The position numbers and the translations under genes were made by a program. Below, piece after piece: positions 26,934 through 36,773 of a stretch of 64,000 nt of DNA; the stretch's first letter is position 1, and every line of letters begins with the position of its first letter. Below the pieces are notes generated by a model that saw nothing but the letters and a program-made list of their open reading frames with translations, was not told where the DNA came from and did no database searches. Source of the DNA: an uncultured Bacteroides sp. Lineage in GTDB: Bacteria > Bacteroidota > Bacteroidia > Bacteroidales > Bacteroidaceae. The DNA lies in assembly GCA_944322285.1 (NCBI GenBank), contig CALUOR010000019.1:1-64000 (forward strand), given 5' to 3'.

Positions 26934-28010
26934 TTAATCATTATGCAAAACAAAGTGATATTTTCCCATCAATGCATTGAATACATCGACAAGAATTTGT
27001 TTATTATCGGGAACCATCACACCTACTTGTGGATAATAGACTTTCTGATGCGTCAGGGCATTGATGATGTCCACCATCCTTCCTGACTCTTTCGTGAATC
27101 CGATTTGTTGAAGGACATATTGAAATTGTCCGACTCCCAAGAATGAAGCGATATTCTCAAGAATTTGTCTCAGTAAAGCTAGGTGATACACTTCCAAAGA
27201 ATCTTCCTGAATAGCTGTATCCAATATCTGCAAGACCCTCAAATGATAGAGCAAGACACTGTTCCTGGGATTTGACAATTCATATTGTTCTTCCGTATTC
27301 TCAAGTATTGAGATTTTGTATTTATTGGTTTCTTTTTTCCGTTTGGCTTTAAACTTATCGGCTTTCTCACCTTTGGACAGCCAATCACTGAGAATCGTGG
27401 CTAGTCCAATGTGGTGCGTTGTGATGATGATCTTTTTCTTTTCAAAATGTTTCTCTATCAGGTTCATTAGCGTAAATGCCGTGATGAAAATATTGTGGTC
27501 GTCCATGCTGGAAACTGGATCATCAATAAAGAAATAATCACTTTGCTCTCCCGTCCAGCTGTCCACTTCTATCAATGCCAAGAAAAAGCACCATATAAAT
27601 ATACGTTCTTCACCTCTTGATATTTTCACTGGGTGTTGTTCTTCATCTCCTTTCATAAAGAAAGAAATAGAATCAAGGCCTTGTTCCGGATTGTCATGAA
27701 ATTGAAAAATGAAGTCGTATTTCGGATGGTAAGGTTTCAATTTTTCCATGACATCCACTTCGTTCAACTGACTGTGATATTGGTTCAGACTGCTGGAAAC
27801 GACATTCAATCTGATATGTTCATTGTCCCAAACAAACAAGTCTTCGCTGAAAGCATTGTAATATACTCCGGTTTGATGCCCCAGTTCATTCCTTGCAACT
27901 TCTTTATACTCAACAGAAAGGCGTGTTTTGCCTGTTGCGTTGAATGCATAAATCAGAAAGATGTTTTCCGGAGCATCTTTTATCTGTCTGGCTATCTGTG
28001 TTAAGTCCAT
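26934..28010 (-). CDS. prrC: PrrC-type anticodon nuclease linked to type I restriction
   Basis: A 358-residue protein matching E. coli PrrC along its length. The N-terminal ABC-like NTPase has LIYAFNATGKTRLS with Walker A Lys28, the YYNAF(S/T)EDLF segment, signature SRGEE (131-135), Walker B FFIDDPVSSMDD (160-171) and the H-loop TTHH (197-200). The C-terminal nuclease domain keeps the catalytic triad as Arg281 and Glu285 (LLRQILE, R-X3-E spacing) and His321 (ALTHQ). PrrC is held silent by its type I enzyme and cuts tRNA-Lys in the anticodon loop when phage inhibits that enzyme. The position between hsdS and hsdM fits this. The substrate tRNA here is unproven, since the recognition region (about 243-265) diverges from E. 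coli. A generic AAA ATPase reading is excluded by the triad. Confidence 0.9.
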   Translation of the reverse strand: MDLTQIARQIKDAPENIFLIYAFNATGKTRLSVEYKEVARNELGHQTGVYYNAFSEDLFVWDNEHIRLNVVSSSLNQYHSQLNEVDVMEKLKPYHPKYDFIFQFHDNPEQGLDSISFFMKGDEEQHPVKISRGEERIFIWCFFLALIEVDSWTGEQSDYFFIDDPVSSMDDHNIFITAFTLMNLIEKHFEKKKIIITTHHIGLATILSDWLSKGEKADKFKAKRKKETNKYKISILENTEEQYELSNPRNSVLLYHLRVLQILDTAIQEDSLEVYHLALLRQILENIASFLGVGQFQYVLQQIGFTKESGRMVDIINALTHQKVYYPQVGVMVPDNKQILVDVFNALMGKYHFVLHND

Positions 28011-28021
28011 TGTTTACAATT

Positions 28022-29230
28022 TTAGATTTTAGGGAATAATTGTTGCATCAGTCCCTTTTTGTGTTTTTTCAATATTTCTACTTTTTGAGAAGTTACTTCT
28101 ATCAGTTCATCAAGAGAAGAAAGGCAATCGGCTATTTTTTGTTGTTCAGCCTGTTTAGGGGGCATTAGTATAGAAATAGAAGAAAAAAGGGTTTTATTAA
28201 TAATAGGCACAGCTTGTTTGCCTGCTAAAGCCGCTATCTTGGAGCCTTTATACTCTAAAATAGAATAAATAAAATCAGATAAATATGCTTCATAAGGAAC
28301 TATAGCATTAATTTGTTGGTTTGTTATACATTCAACTCTATTTTGTGCAACTTTTCCGATAGTGGAGCCAATGCAAACAAATAGTACACTATTTGCTTGT
28401 ATATAACGTCCTGTTAAGAATCCTTTATTGCTTAATTTAATCTTCGTATCTGATATATACCGATTGCTTGAAATATCAGCAGGAGAAACTAATAATTTAT
28501 CCCCGCCATAGTTAGTTGTATCTTTGGTCGAAGGAGTACTTCCAGTTATAATTTTACCTACATTACCAAGCTGTTTCTCTTCCCATTCTTTCGTCCCTTG
28601 AAATTCTGGAAATCTCAACTCAGGTACCTTTTCCTCTCCTTTAGGAAACAATCGCTGCATCAATCCTTTTTTATGTTCTTTCAATGCCTCAATTTTACGG
28701 TTGGTCGCTTCAATCAAATCATCAAGAGAAGAAAGACAATCGGCGATTTTTTGCTGCTCATTTAGTTTTCCATCTTTTTCTACAGGAATGAGAACTTTGA
28801 TATCTCCTATTGTCGTTTTAGACAAACTTGGTATGCCTCCAGCTTCATTGTATTTATACCAATCTATTAGCAGAAATATTAGATATAAAAATTGGGGTAG
28901 ACAATTATGGAAAGAATGCGTATAAAACAAAGTGTCAACAGTCCAAAATTTCCCAGTAAGAAACATAGGTTTATCAATAGTCCCTTTTCTTCCGATACAG
29001 ACACTTTCGCCATCGTATAAGAAATCGTCAACAGATGTCATATATCCACCAGAACCATAAACTGGAATATTACCCACACCTAAATGTTTATAATCTTTTC
29101 CATTTCCTATTTCACAGAGCATCTTTAGTTTATGCTCTTCCCATCCTCCCATTCCTCGGAACTCAGGAAATCTCAAAGCAGGCACAACTGTCTTTGTCTC
29201 ATTTCCTTTTTCCATATCCTTATTCTTCAT
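28022..29230 (-). CDS. hsdS: Type I restriction specificity subunit
   Basis: A 402-residue specificity protein with two target-recognition domains (about 30-165 and 215-350), each preceded by (E/A)LRFPEF and followed by the conserved helix EQQKIADCLSSLD(D/E)LIE. The two conserved helices are encoded by near-identical DNA at 28109-28141 and 28721-28753 (31 of 33 bases), which could support recombination between target domains. The start overlaps the hsdR stop by 11 bases, so translation is coupled. No second silent hsdS copy is seen in the window. Confidence 0.94.
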   Translation of the reverse strand: MKNKDMEKGNETKTVVPALRFPEFRGMGGWEEHKLKMLCEIGNGKDYKHLGVGNIPVYGSGGYMTSVDDFLYDGESVCIGRKGTIDKPMFLTGKFWTVDTLFYTHSFHNCLPQFLYLIFLLIDWYKYNEAGGIPSLSKTTIGDIKVLIPVEKDGKLNEQQKIADCLSSLDDLIEATNRKIEALKEHKKGLMQRLFPKGEEKVPELRFPEFQGTKEWEEKQLGNVGKIITGSTPSTKDTTNYGGDKLLVSPADISSNRYISDTKIKLSNKGFLTGRYIQANSVLFVCIGSTIGKVAQNRVECITNQQINAIVPYEAYLSDFIYSILEYKGSKIAALAGKQAVPIINKTLFSSISILMPPKQAEQQKIADCLSSLDELIEVTSQKVEILKKHKKGLMQQLFPKI

Positions 29231-32213
29231 ACGCCGACAATCCTGCTATTTCTTCCCCTTCCGCTTTACGTTTCAGTAACGGAATCAAGTCCGCCATCAA
29301 TGCCAGTTCTTTCTTGGAACGGGCTTTCCATCCCAAGTTGAGCGGAGCAAGCAAATCGTTCAACTTTTCGGCGTCAAAAATCTTGCGTTCCATGATGCCG
29401 TCAATAAACTCATTCAAAGATTCAGCGGTAATCTCGTACTTTTGGGCAATGGAGGCTACTTCCTTCGCGTATCTCTCTGCTTTGAAAAGATTGTAATCCT
29501 CTTTGATTTCTTGTTCTGTCTTGCCGCTTACTTCTTCCAAGCTGTTGATATAAGCGATGATATCTTCGCGTTCGTCCATCAGATTGGAATTCGACAAAAC
29601 GATGTTCACCAACTGTTCGCGTGTCAGCTTTACTTTGACTTCACTTCCGCTATAGTGTTTGGCTATAAGGTCCATGATATAGTCGTAGTCGATCATGGCA
29701 GAAGCGAACAGGACAAATTCAAAGTCCATGTCCTCAACCTCTGGAAGAACGGGCTCTGAACTCTTTTCCCGTTTCTTCTTCAGACTGTAAGCCAGGTTCA
29801 AGTAAGCTCCCCGGAAAGCGAGAAGGTCATCATTCGTAAAGCCATAATCGGATGGAGGATCGGACACAACAGCTGTAGTTGCTTCATCCGTGAAATCAAC
29901 GTATTGATCGAGTTGCGTTTTGTAACGTTGTATTTTCTTGAAGTGATTGATAAAACCTACTTTTGCTTCATCTCCTTGTAGGTTGGCCACTTCGGAAGCA
30001 TTGAATTCCAGATTGTATGACTGCATGAACTTTCTCAATCCGGCCACCGCTTCCTTGTATTTCTTCTGAATGCTTGAAGCTGGTTCTACCAGCCATATCC
30101 GCCTTGCGGCTTCTTTATCATCTTTCTTCCCTGAGAATAAAGCAATGGCATCGTCCACGGCATCTTGTTGCCCACGGAAATCTAAAATGTTTCCGTAGGG
30201 CTTTGTCTCGTTTAAGATACGGTTCGTGCGGGAAAATGCTTGTATCAGATGGTGAAAAACCAACCGTTTATCCACATACAACGTATTCAGAAACTTCGAA
30301 TCGAATCCCGTCAACAGCATATCGACCACAATCGTAATGTCTATTTTGTTTGCGTGTGGATAGTCTTTGTTGCTATATTGCTGGTCTTTGATGCGTTGCT
30401 GGATATCCTGATAATAAGCATCGAAGTCTCCGATGACATGGTTGGTGCCATATTGCTGGTTATAATCGGTCATAATCTCCTTCAGAGCCTGTTTCTTTTT
30501 TTCAGGTTCTTGCTCATTGTCTATCTTTTCCTGTTGCAAATCCTCCTGAATCTGCTTGATGTCTGGATCCCCTTCTGCGGGTGGGGAGAATACGCAAGCC
30601 ACGTTCAGCGGTTCGAATGACGGGTTCTCCGATTTATATTGTTCCTGTGCCTGCTTGAACAAGTGATAATATTCAATAGCATCATTGATGGACGAAGTAG
30701 CAAGAATGGCATTGAAACGTCTTTCGTTAGTAGCCGCATTGTGTTTGGACAGGATTGTTTCGACAACAGCCTGCTTCTTGATACTTCCGTCTACTCTTCG
30801 TGGATTGTTTTCACTCGGTTTGAAATAGTCTACATGAAAACGAAGGACATTTCCATCGTCGATGGCATTGGTAATGGTGTAAGCATGCAATTGCTTCTCA
30901 AAAATGTCTTCGGTCGTCTTATAGGATGCCGTTTCACCATTGACTTTCGTATAAGTGGCGTTTTGGTCAAAGATGGGTGTTCCCGTGAATCCGAAAAGCT
31001 GTGCGTTGGGGAAAAATTCTTTTATGGCTTTGTGGTTGTCTCCAAACTGGGAACGATGGCATTCATCGAATATAAAGACCATGCGGCTATCTTGCAACGG
31101 CATTAATTGTTCCTTATAATTTTTCCGGTTGTTGGGGTCTAAAGCAATGCCCAATTTTTGAATAGTGGTGACAATTACTTTGTTTGCGTAATCGGTAGAC
31201 AGCATTCGGTGAACCAAGGTAGCGGTATCGGTGTTTTCTTCCACACAATTCTCTTGAAAGCGGTTGAATTCCTGTCGTGTCTGGCGGTCAAGATCTTTAC
31301 GGTCTACCACAAACAGGCATTTTTCGATATCCGGATTATCTTTCAAGAGAGTAGCGGCTTTAAACGAAGTCAAGGTCTTGCCGCTTCCTGTTGTATGCCA
31401 TATATAGCCATTCCCACGATTCTCTTCAATGCACCGCACAATGGCCTTTACCGCATAAATCTGATAAGGGCGCATAATCAATAGCTTTTGTTCGCTGGCT
31501 ATCAGCACCATGTAGCGGCTGATTATTTCGCCTAAATGACATTTAGGAAGGAATTGTTCTGCAAAAGAATCTAGACGTGCTACTTTCTTGTTGTCTTCTC
31601 TTGTCCATTGATAGGCCGGTAAGAAGTGCTCTTCAGCGTTAAAATTGAAATGTTGCAGGTTATTATTGGCAAAATAATACGTGTTCGAGTAGTTGCTGAC
31701 AATAAACAACTGCATAAAGCATAGCAAGGTATTGGAGTATCCATTGCCGGAATCGTTCTTATAATCTATAATTTGCTGCATGGCACGGCGTGGACTTACA
31801 TCCAAGGTCTTCAACTCCACTTGCACAACAGGCAACCCGTTGATAAGCAGAATCACATCGTAACGTTGGAAACTGTTCTTGGTATTTATCCGCAACTGAT
31901 TGACTACCTCATATTCATTTTTACACCAATCTTTAATGTTGACTAATGTATATTGCATAGGGGTGCCATCTTCGCGTATGAACGTATTTATTTCGCGCAA
32001 ACGCTTGGACGAAGCAAAAACATCCGAGTCTGTTATTTCCTCGAGCAAACGATTAAACTCAGAATCGGAAAGGTTGACACGGTTGAGACGTTCAAACTTC
32101 TTACGGAAATTCTGTTCCAATGTCGTTCTGTCACAAATATCCGGTCGATATGTATATTTCAGCTCTATCAGTTTGTTGATAAAGTTTTCTTCTATTTGTT
32201 TTTCTCTGATCAT
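29220..32213 (-). CDS. hsdR: Type I restriction endonuclease subunit
   Basis: A 997-residue motor-nuclease subunit. The N-terminal PD-(D/E)XK nuclease shows Asp119 (RYDVILL) and VELK (132-135). The SF2 translocase has Walker A TTGSGKT (275-281), DECH (DEAD-like) and GFTGTP. A helical C-terminal domain binds the methylase core. It is the first gene of the operon and has a consensus promoter element 41 bases upstream. The reading frame is intact. Confidence 0.95.
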   Translation of the reverse strand: MIREKQIEENFINKLIELKYTYRPDICDRTTLEQNFRKKFERLNRVNLSDSEFNRLLEEITDSDVFASSKRLREINTFIREDGTPMQYTLVNIKDWCKNEYEVVNQLRINTKNSFQRYDVILLINGLPVVQVELKTLDVSPRRAMQQIIDYKNDSGNGYSNTLLCFMQLFIVSNYSNTYYFANNNLQHFNFNAEEHFLPAYQWTREDNKKVARLDSFAEQFLPKCHLGEIISRYMVLIASEQKLLIMRPYQIYAVKAIVRCIEENRGNGYIWHTTGSGKTLTSFKAATLLKDNPDIEKCLFVVDRKDLDRQTRQEFNRFQENCVEENTDTATLVHRMLSTDYANKVIVTTIQKLGIALDPNNRKNYKEQLMPLQDSRMVFIFDECHRSQFGDNHKAIKEFFPNAQLFGFTGTPIFDQNATYTKVNGETASYKTTEDIFEKQLHAYTITNAIDDGNVLRFHVDYFKPSENNPRRVDGSIKKQAVVETILSKHNAATNERRFNAILATSSINDAIEYYHLFKQAQEQYKSENPSFEPLNVACVFSPPAEGDPDIKQIQEDLQQEKIDNEQEPEKKKQALKEIMTDYNQQYGTNHVIGDFDAYYQDIQQRIKDQQYSNKDYPHANKIDITIVVDMLLTGFDSKFLNTLYVDKRLVFHHLIQAFSRTNRILNETKPYGNILDFRGQQDAVDDAIALFSGKKDDKEAARRIWLVEPASSIQKKYKEAVAGLRKFMQSYNLEFNASEVANLQGDEAKVGFINHFKKIQRYKTQLDQYVDFTDEATTAVVSDPPSDYGFTNDDLLAFRGAYLNLAYSLKKKREKSSEPVLPEVEDMDFEFVLFASAMIDYDYIMDLIAKHYSGSEVKVKLTREQLVNIVLSNSNLMDEREDIIAYINSLEEVSGKTEQEIKEDYNLFKAERYAKEVASIAQKYEITAESLNEFIDGIMERKIFDAEKLNDLLAPLNLGWKARSKKELALMADLIPLLKRKAEGEEIAGLSAYEE

Positions 32214-32253
32214 GTCCTATTGGATATTTGGTTTGTAATCATCAAATCTTATA

Positions 32254-32261
32254 CAAAGATA
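32254..32261 (-). promoter_or_regulatory. Predicted -7 element of the hsdR-hsdS-prrC-hsdM operon
   Basis: TATCTTTG on the minus strand, exact consensus, 41 bases before the hsdR ATG. Confidence 0.55.
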
Positions 32262-32282
32262 TAAAATACTAGGCTATAAAAA

Positions 32283-32316
32283 GAGAAAAGAGGAAGAAAA
32301 CTCTTCCTCTTTTCTC
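32283..32316. terminator. Perfect 15-bp-stem hairpin between ddh and hsdR
   Basis: GAGAAAAGAGGAAGA (32283-32297) is the exact complement of 32302-32316 with a 4-base loop. It lies downstream of ddh on the minus strand and upstream of the hsdR promoter, so it may insulate the restriction operon. The U tract is weak. The remaining sequence up to 32458 contains ATTGGATA/TATCCAAT repeats of unknown meaning. Confidence 0.6.
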
Positions 32317-32458
32317 AAATACGTTCAAATTTTATTCAATCTGATACACTAAACCAGTATCATTGATTACTTGTCCAACTATCCTTGGATATTTTGCGTT
32401 TTATCCAATGATATTTGCCCATTTTATATTGGATACTTTGTAACCGGATTTTTATGTC

Positions 32459-33358
32459 TTATACCAAGTGGCCTATCCACTCGTCACGCTCACCCGGCAG
32501 GAGGTCGATGACCGGCACTTCTATCATGGTGTAGCAACCGGGTTGTTGGCGCATGGCGGCACGTGCCACGCATACCAATACTTGGGCTGTCAGGGCCGGA
32601 TTGTTGATGCGCATGTTGAACTCAAAGAGTTGGTTTTGCGTCTTGCCGGAAACGCCTTTGCGCGTCAGGTTGACACCGTGACCCATGTCGAGCAGGGCAT
32701 CCACGCTGGGCACTTGCATTACATGCGTTTCGTCGTTTACAAAGTAGGGGTCTGCCTTGATGGCTGCGGCCACTTTGTCGAACTCATAACCGTCCTTCAG
32801 CTCGATGTACACCATGCGGCGATGAATGCCTGTGCCTACGGGGATGGTCATGGAGAGGGCGGCCTTCACACCTTCCACGGCTTTCACGGCTACCGTATGC
32901 CCCATGCTCATGCCCGGGCCGAAGTTGGTGTAAGTAATACCTTTCGGAGCAATGGCTTCCAATAAAGTACGTACAACGGAATCACTTCCCGGATCCCATC
33001 CGGCCGAGATAATGGAAACTGTGTTGTGGGCTCGCGCTACTTCGCCCAATGTCTTGCGCAGGGCGGGTACATCGGTATGGATGTCGAAGCTGTCTACGGT
33101 GTGGATACCCATAGCCAAAATCTTCTTGGCATATTCCTCCACTTTGCGGGTAGGTGTGCACAGAATGGCTACGTCTACCTCATTCAGTTCCTCGATATCT
33201 TTCACTACGGGATAGTCGTTCAATTCGGCAGGACGGTTTTCCGCACCCGCACGACGCACCACTCCCGCAATCTCAAAATCGGGAGCTGCCTGCAAAGCCT
33301 GGAGCACATAGTGCCCGATGTTGCCATAACCAACGATGGCTGCTCTTACTTTTTTCAT
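32459..33358 (-). CDS. ddh: meso-Diaminopimelate D-dehydrogenase
   Basis: A 299-residue NADPH-dependent enzyme that makes meso-diaminopimelate directly from tetrahydrodipicolinate, for lysine and peptidoglycan synthesis. The N-terminal Rossmann motif is VGYGNIG (9-15); CTPTRKVEEYA and HTVDSFDIH match the Ddh family and the latter region contacts substrate. The promoter-like element TACTTTTG lies 43 bases upstream. The gene is monocistronic and lies next to, but is unrelated to, the restriction locus. Confidence 0.93.
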   Translation of the reverse strand: MKKVRAAIVGYGNIGHYVLQALQAAPDFEIAGVVRRAGAENRPAELNDYPVVKDIEELNEVDVAILCTPTRKVEEYAKKILAMGIHTVDSFDIHTDVPALRKTLGEVARAHNTVSIISAGWDPGSDSVVRTLLEAIAPKGITYTNFGPGMSMGHTVAVKAVEGVKAALSMTIPVGTGIHRRMVYIELKDGYEFDKVAAAIKADPYFVNDETHVMQVPSVDALLDMGHGVNLTRKGVSGKTQNQLFEFNMRINNPALTAQVLVCVARAAMRQQPGCYTMIEVPVIDLLPGERDEWIGHLV

Positions 33359-33400
33359 TGTTTTATCGAAATTAGTTGTCAGTTTTCTATTTTATCGGCG

Positions 33401-33408
33401 CAAAAGTA
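33401..33408 (-). promoter_or_regulatory. Predicted -7 element of ddh
   Basis: TACTTTTG on the minus strand fits TAnnTTTG and lies 43 bases before the ATG. Confidence 0.45.
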
Positions 33409-33533
33409 AGCATTTTTATCTGATTCTGTAGTAAATTACCTCCAACTTTTTTCTTTATTTAAAGAATTGGTAGTTCGGAAATTAATGCCTACATTCGCAG
33501 ACTCAAATAAAACAATAAACATTTACCGATTTT

Positions 33534-36500
33534 ATGAAACGCATTTTTATACCTTTGCTCGCATTTTGCAGCACGGCCTTTGTGGAGGCGGCAGATGCAC
33601 CGCTGTGGTTGCGCTATCCGGCTATTTCTCCAGACGGAAGTACCATTGCATTCTCCTATAAGGGAGACATTTATACCGTTCCATCTACAGGCGGGAAGGC
33701 GACCCAGCTCACTACGCACCCCAAGCACGACACACGTCCCGTGTGGTCGCCCGATGGAGAGAGGATAGCTTTTGCTTCCGACCGTGAGGGAAGTTTCGAT
33801 GTCTATTTGATGGATAAGGCAGGCGGTGTCCCTGTGCGCTTGACTACAAATACGGTGGCCGAGTATCCTGAAACGTTTAGTGACAATACGCATGTGTTGT
33901 TTTCCGCCGTTGGGATGCCGGATGTGGATGATCGCCAATTCCCTTCCGCCCAATTTCCTCAGATTTATGAAGTAAGCACTCGTGGCGGACGTCCGCGTCT
34001 CTATTCTTCGTTGGCCATGCAGAATCTGTCCGTCAGCCCGGATGGCAAACAGCTGCTTTACCAAGATCAGAAAGGTTATGAGGACCGTTGGCGCAAGCAC
34101 CATCAGTCGTCCATTGCGAAAGACATCTGGCTGTGCCGACTGGACGAGGTGCGCACATATAAGAAACTGACCGACTTCCCCGGTGAGGACCGCAACCCCG
34201 TGTGGACGCCCGATGGGCAAGCGTACTACTACTTGAGCGAGGAAGACGGTAGCTTCAACGTCTACCGCCGTAATCTCAGCGGGGAAGGCAAGTTGCAATT
34301 GACTCATCACAAGATGCATCCCGTACGCTCGCTGACGGCTGCTTCCAACGGTATACTTTGCTATATATATAATGGTGAGATTTATACGTTGAAAGAGGGA
34401 AGCCGGCCGGTCAAAGTCGGCATACAGATTGTAGCGGACCGGATAGAGAACGAGACGGTGCATCGCTTGCTGACTTCCGGTGCTACGGACATTGCCGTTT
34501 CTCCGAATGGCAAGGAGGTGGCCTTCATTGTGCATGGCGATGTGTATGCCACTTCCATTGAGTATGAAACGACCCGCCGGATTACCGACACTCCCCAGCA
34601 GGAACGCGACTTGAGCTTTAGTCCGGACGGACGTTCGCTGGTCTATTCTGCCGAGCGCGATGGAGTATGGGGTATTTACATGAGTTCGTTGGTGCGCCAG
34701 GAGGACAAACAATTCACCTATGCGCCCGAACTGAAGGAGGAACCTTTGGTCGTTTCGCCACAGGCTACAGCCTTTCAGCCCATGTTCTCTCCGGACGGTA
34801 AGGAGGTGGCTTTCTTGGAGAATCGCACCACCTTGCGAGTCATCAATCTGGCCACGAAGAAAATCCGCACCGTGTTGGACGGTAAATACAACTATTCGTA
34901 TGCCGATGGCGACCAGACTTATCAATGGTCGCCGGACAGCCGTTGGTTTCTCACCGGCTACATAGGCAATGGCGGCTGGCAAAGTCCGGATGTCGCATTG
35001 GTGAAAGCCGATGGAAGCGGACAGCTGACCGACCTGACGGAAAGTGGTTATGCGGATGGCAACCCCAAGTGGGTATTGGACGGAAAAGCCATGATATGGT
35101 CATCAGACCGTGCCGGCTATCGCAGCCATGGAAGCCATGGCTCGGAGGCAGATGTATACATCATGTTCTTCGATGGTGAGGCATACGACCGCTTCAGCCT
35201 CTCGAAGGAAGAGCTTGCCCTTCTGGAAGATGAAGAAAAAGACGAAAAGAAAGAGGATAAAAAAGAGGAAGAGAAGGAGAAGGCGGAGGAAAAGAAAGAC
35301 ATCGCTCCGCTGGTGTTCGACTTGGCCAATCATAAAGACCGCGTTAAACGTCTCACCATTCACTCCTCTCGTTTGGGCGATGCATTCCTGACTCCGAAAG
35401 GCGACAAACTTTATTATTGCGCCGCATTCGAGAAAGGTTATGATTTGTGGATGCACGATTTTCGTGAAGGAACCACCAAACTGCTGATAAAGGACATCGG
35501 TGGAGGCGCGTTGCACGCAGATAAGAAAGGGGAGAACCTCTTTCTCATAGCGGGCGGCAAACTGAAGAAAGTAAACATCAAGGAAAGCAAGGCCGAGCCT
35601 ATCACCTTTGCGGCCGACTTTAACTATTGTCCTGCCCAAGAGCGTGCTTACATCTTCAGCCACGTGTGGCGTCAGGTGAAGGACAAATTCTACGACTCCT
35701 CCCTGCACGGTATCGACTGGGAAGGCTATCGCGAAGCTTACGCCCGTTTCCTGCCCCATATCAATAATAACTACGATTTTCAAGAGATGCTTTCCGAACT
35801 GTTGGGCGAACTGAACGGCTCGCACACCGGAGCACGCTACTATGCTTCTCTTAACGCACCCGCCACAGCCGCCTTGGGCGCATTCTTCGACCATTACTAT
35901 ACGGGTAAAGGATTGAAGATAGCCGAAATTCTCTCCCAAGGACCGTTGACACAGGCCGATTCTCAAATTAAGCCGGGTTGTATCATTGAGCAGATAGACG
36001 GACAAGCCATCGGTGCGGATACGGATTATGCCCCTATGCTGGCCGGTAAAGCGGGTAAGCGTGTTATGCTGACGGTGTACAACCCGCAGACCGGACAGCG
36101 CTTTGAAGAAGAAGTGAAGCCCATTTCGCAAAGCCGCCAGTCCGAGCTGATGTACAAACGCTGGGTGAAGCGCAACCGGGAAGAGGTAGACCGTCTTTCG
36201 GGAGGCCGCATCGGCTACGTCCATGTCAAAGGTATGGATAGCCCCAGCTTCCGAGAAACATACTCCGAGCTCTTGGGACGCTTACGCAACAAGGAGGCTG
36301 TCATCGTAGATACACGACACAACGGTGGAGGTTGGCTGCACGAAGATTTGGCCTACCTGCTTAGCGGAAAAGAGTATCAACGTTTCGAACCTCGTGGACA
36401 ATATATTGCCAGTGACCCCGAGAACCGTTGGTTGAAGCCCTCATGTGTCTTGATGTGTGAAGACAATTACTCTAATGCCCACGGTTTTCCCTATGTCTAT

Positions 36501-36761
36501 AAGATTATGGGTATTGGTAAGTTGATTGGTGCGCCTGTACCCGGCACAATGACTGCCGTGTGGTGGGAACGTCAGCTCGATTCAGCACTTGTATTCGGCA
36601 TTCCGCAAGTAGGCGTTAAGGACATGCAAGGGCATTATTTGGAGAATCAGCAACTGATGCCCGACATCGAAGTGTACAACACGCCCGAGTCTCAACTTTT
36701 CGGACGTGACACACAGTTGGAAACAGCCGTGCAGGAGATGCTGAAAGAGATTAGTAAATGA
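33534..36761 (+). CDS. Tricorn-like S41 protease, exported
   Basis: A 1,075-residue protein with a signal peptide (about 1-19). Repeated SPDG motifs mark WD40/TolB-like propellers across about 25-560. An acidic-basic Lys/Glu run (about 565-590) and further repeats follow. The C-terminal half holds the tricorn C1 core with GSH (Ser763, His764), a PDZ domain (about 790-870) and an S41 peptidase domain with probable nucleophile Ser980 in NYSNAHG and Glu1037 in LENQ. These align with the Ser-His-Ser-Glu tetrad of archaeal tricorn protease. Tricorn degrades short peptides released by the proteasome. Here the enzyme is exported, so it probably processes peptides in the periplasm. Confidence 0.9.
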   Translation: MKRIFIPLLAFCSTAFVEAADAPLWLRYPAISPDGSTIAFSYKGDIYTVPSTGGKATQLTTHPKHDTRPVWSPDGERIAFASDREGSFDVYLMDKAGGVPVRLTTNTVAEYPETFSDNTHVLFSAVGMPDVDDRQFPSAQFPQIYEVSTRGGRPRLYSSLAMQNLSVSPDGKQLLYQDQKGYEDRWRKHHQSSIAKDIWLCRLDEVRTYKKLTDFPGEDRNPVWTPDGQAYYYLSEEDGSFNVYRRNLSGEGKLQLTHHKMHPVRSLTAASNGILCYIYNGEIYTLKEGSRPVKVGIQIVADRIENETVHRLLTSGATDIAVSPNGKEVAFIVHGDVYATSIEYETTRRITDTPQQERDLSFSPDGRSLVYSAERDGVWGIYMSSLVRQEDKQFTYAPELKEEPLVVSPQATAFQPMFSPDGKEVAFLENRTTLRVINLATKKIRTVLDGKYNYSYADGDQTYQWSPDSRWFLTGYIGNGGWQSPDVALVKADGSGQLTDLTESGYADGNPKWVLDGKAMIWSSDRAGYRSHGSHGSEADVYIMFFDGEAYDRFSLSKEELALLEDEEKDEKKEDKKEEEKEKAEEKKDIAPLVFDLANHKDRVKRLTIHSSRLGDAFLTPKGDKLYYCAAFEKGYDLWMHDFREGTTKLLIKDIGGGALHADKKGENLFLIAGGKLKKVNIKESKAEPITFAADFNYCPAQERAYIFSHVWRQVKDKFYDSSLHGIDWEGYREAYARFLPHINNNYDFQEMLSELLGELNGSHTGARYYASLNAPATAALGAFFDHYYTGKGLKIAEILSQGPLTQADSQIKPGCIIEQIDGQAIGADTDYAPMLAGKAGKRVMLTVYNPQTGQRFEEEVKPISQSRQSELMYKRWVKRNREEVDRLSGGRIGYVHVKGMDSPSFRETYSELLGRLRNKEAVIVDTRHNGGGWLHEDLAYLLSGKEYQRFEPRGQYIASDPENRWLKPSCVLMCEDNYSNAHGFPYVYKIMGIGKLIGAPVPGTMTAVWWERQLDSALVFGIPQVGVKDMQGHYLENQQLMPDIEVYNTPESQLFGRDTQLETAVQEMLKEISK

Positions 36762-36773
36762 TAATTTATCTTT

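Noticed and set aside
25302-32213. The restriction locus as an integrative element
   Set aside because: No integrase, tRNA end or flanking direct repeat was seen; only array C lies at one border.
33489-34982. A 497-residue frame on the minus strand across the tricorn-like gene
   Set aside because: It lies wholly antisense to propeller repeats encoded on the plus strand, and its translation has no recognisable domain.
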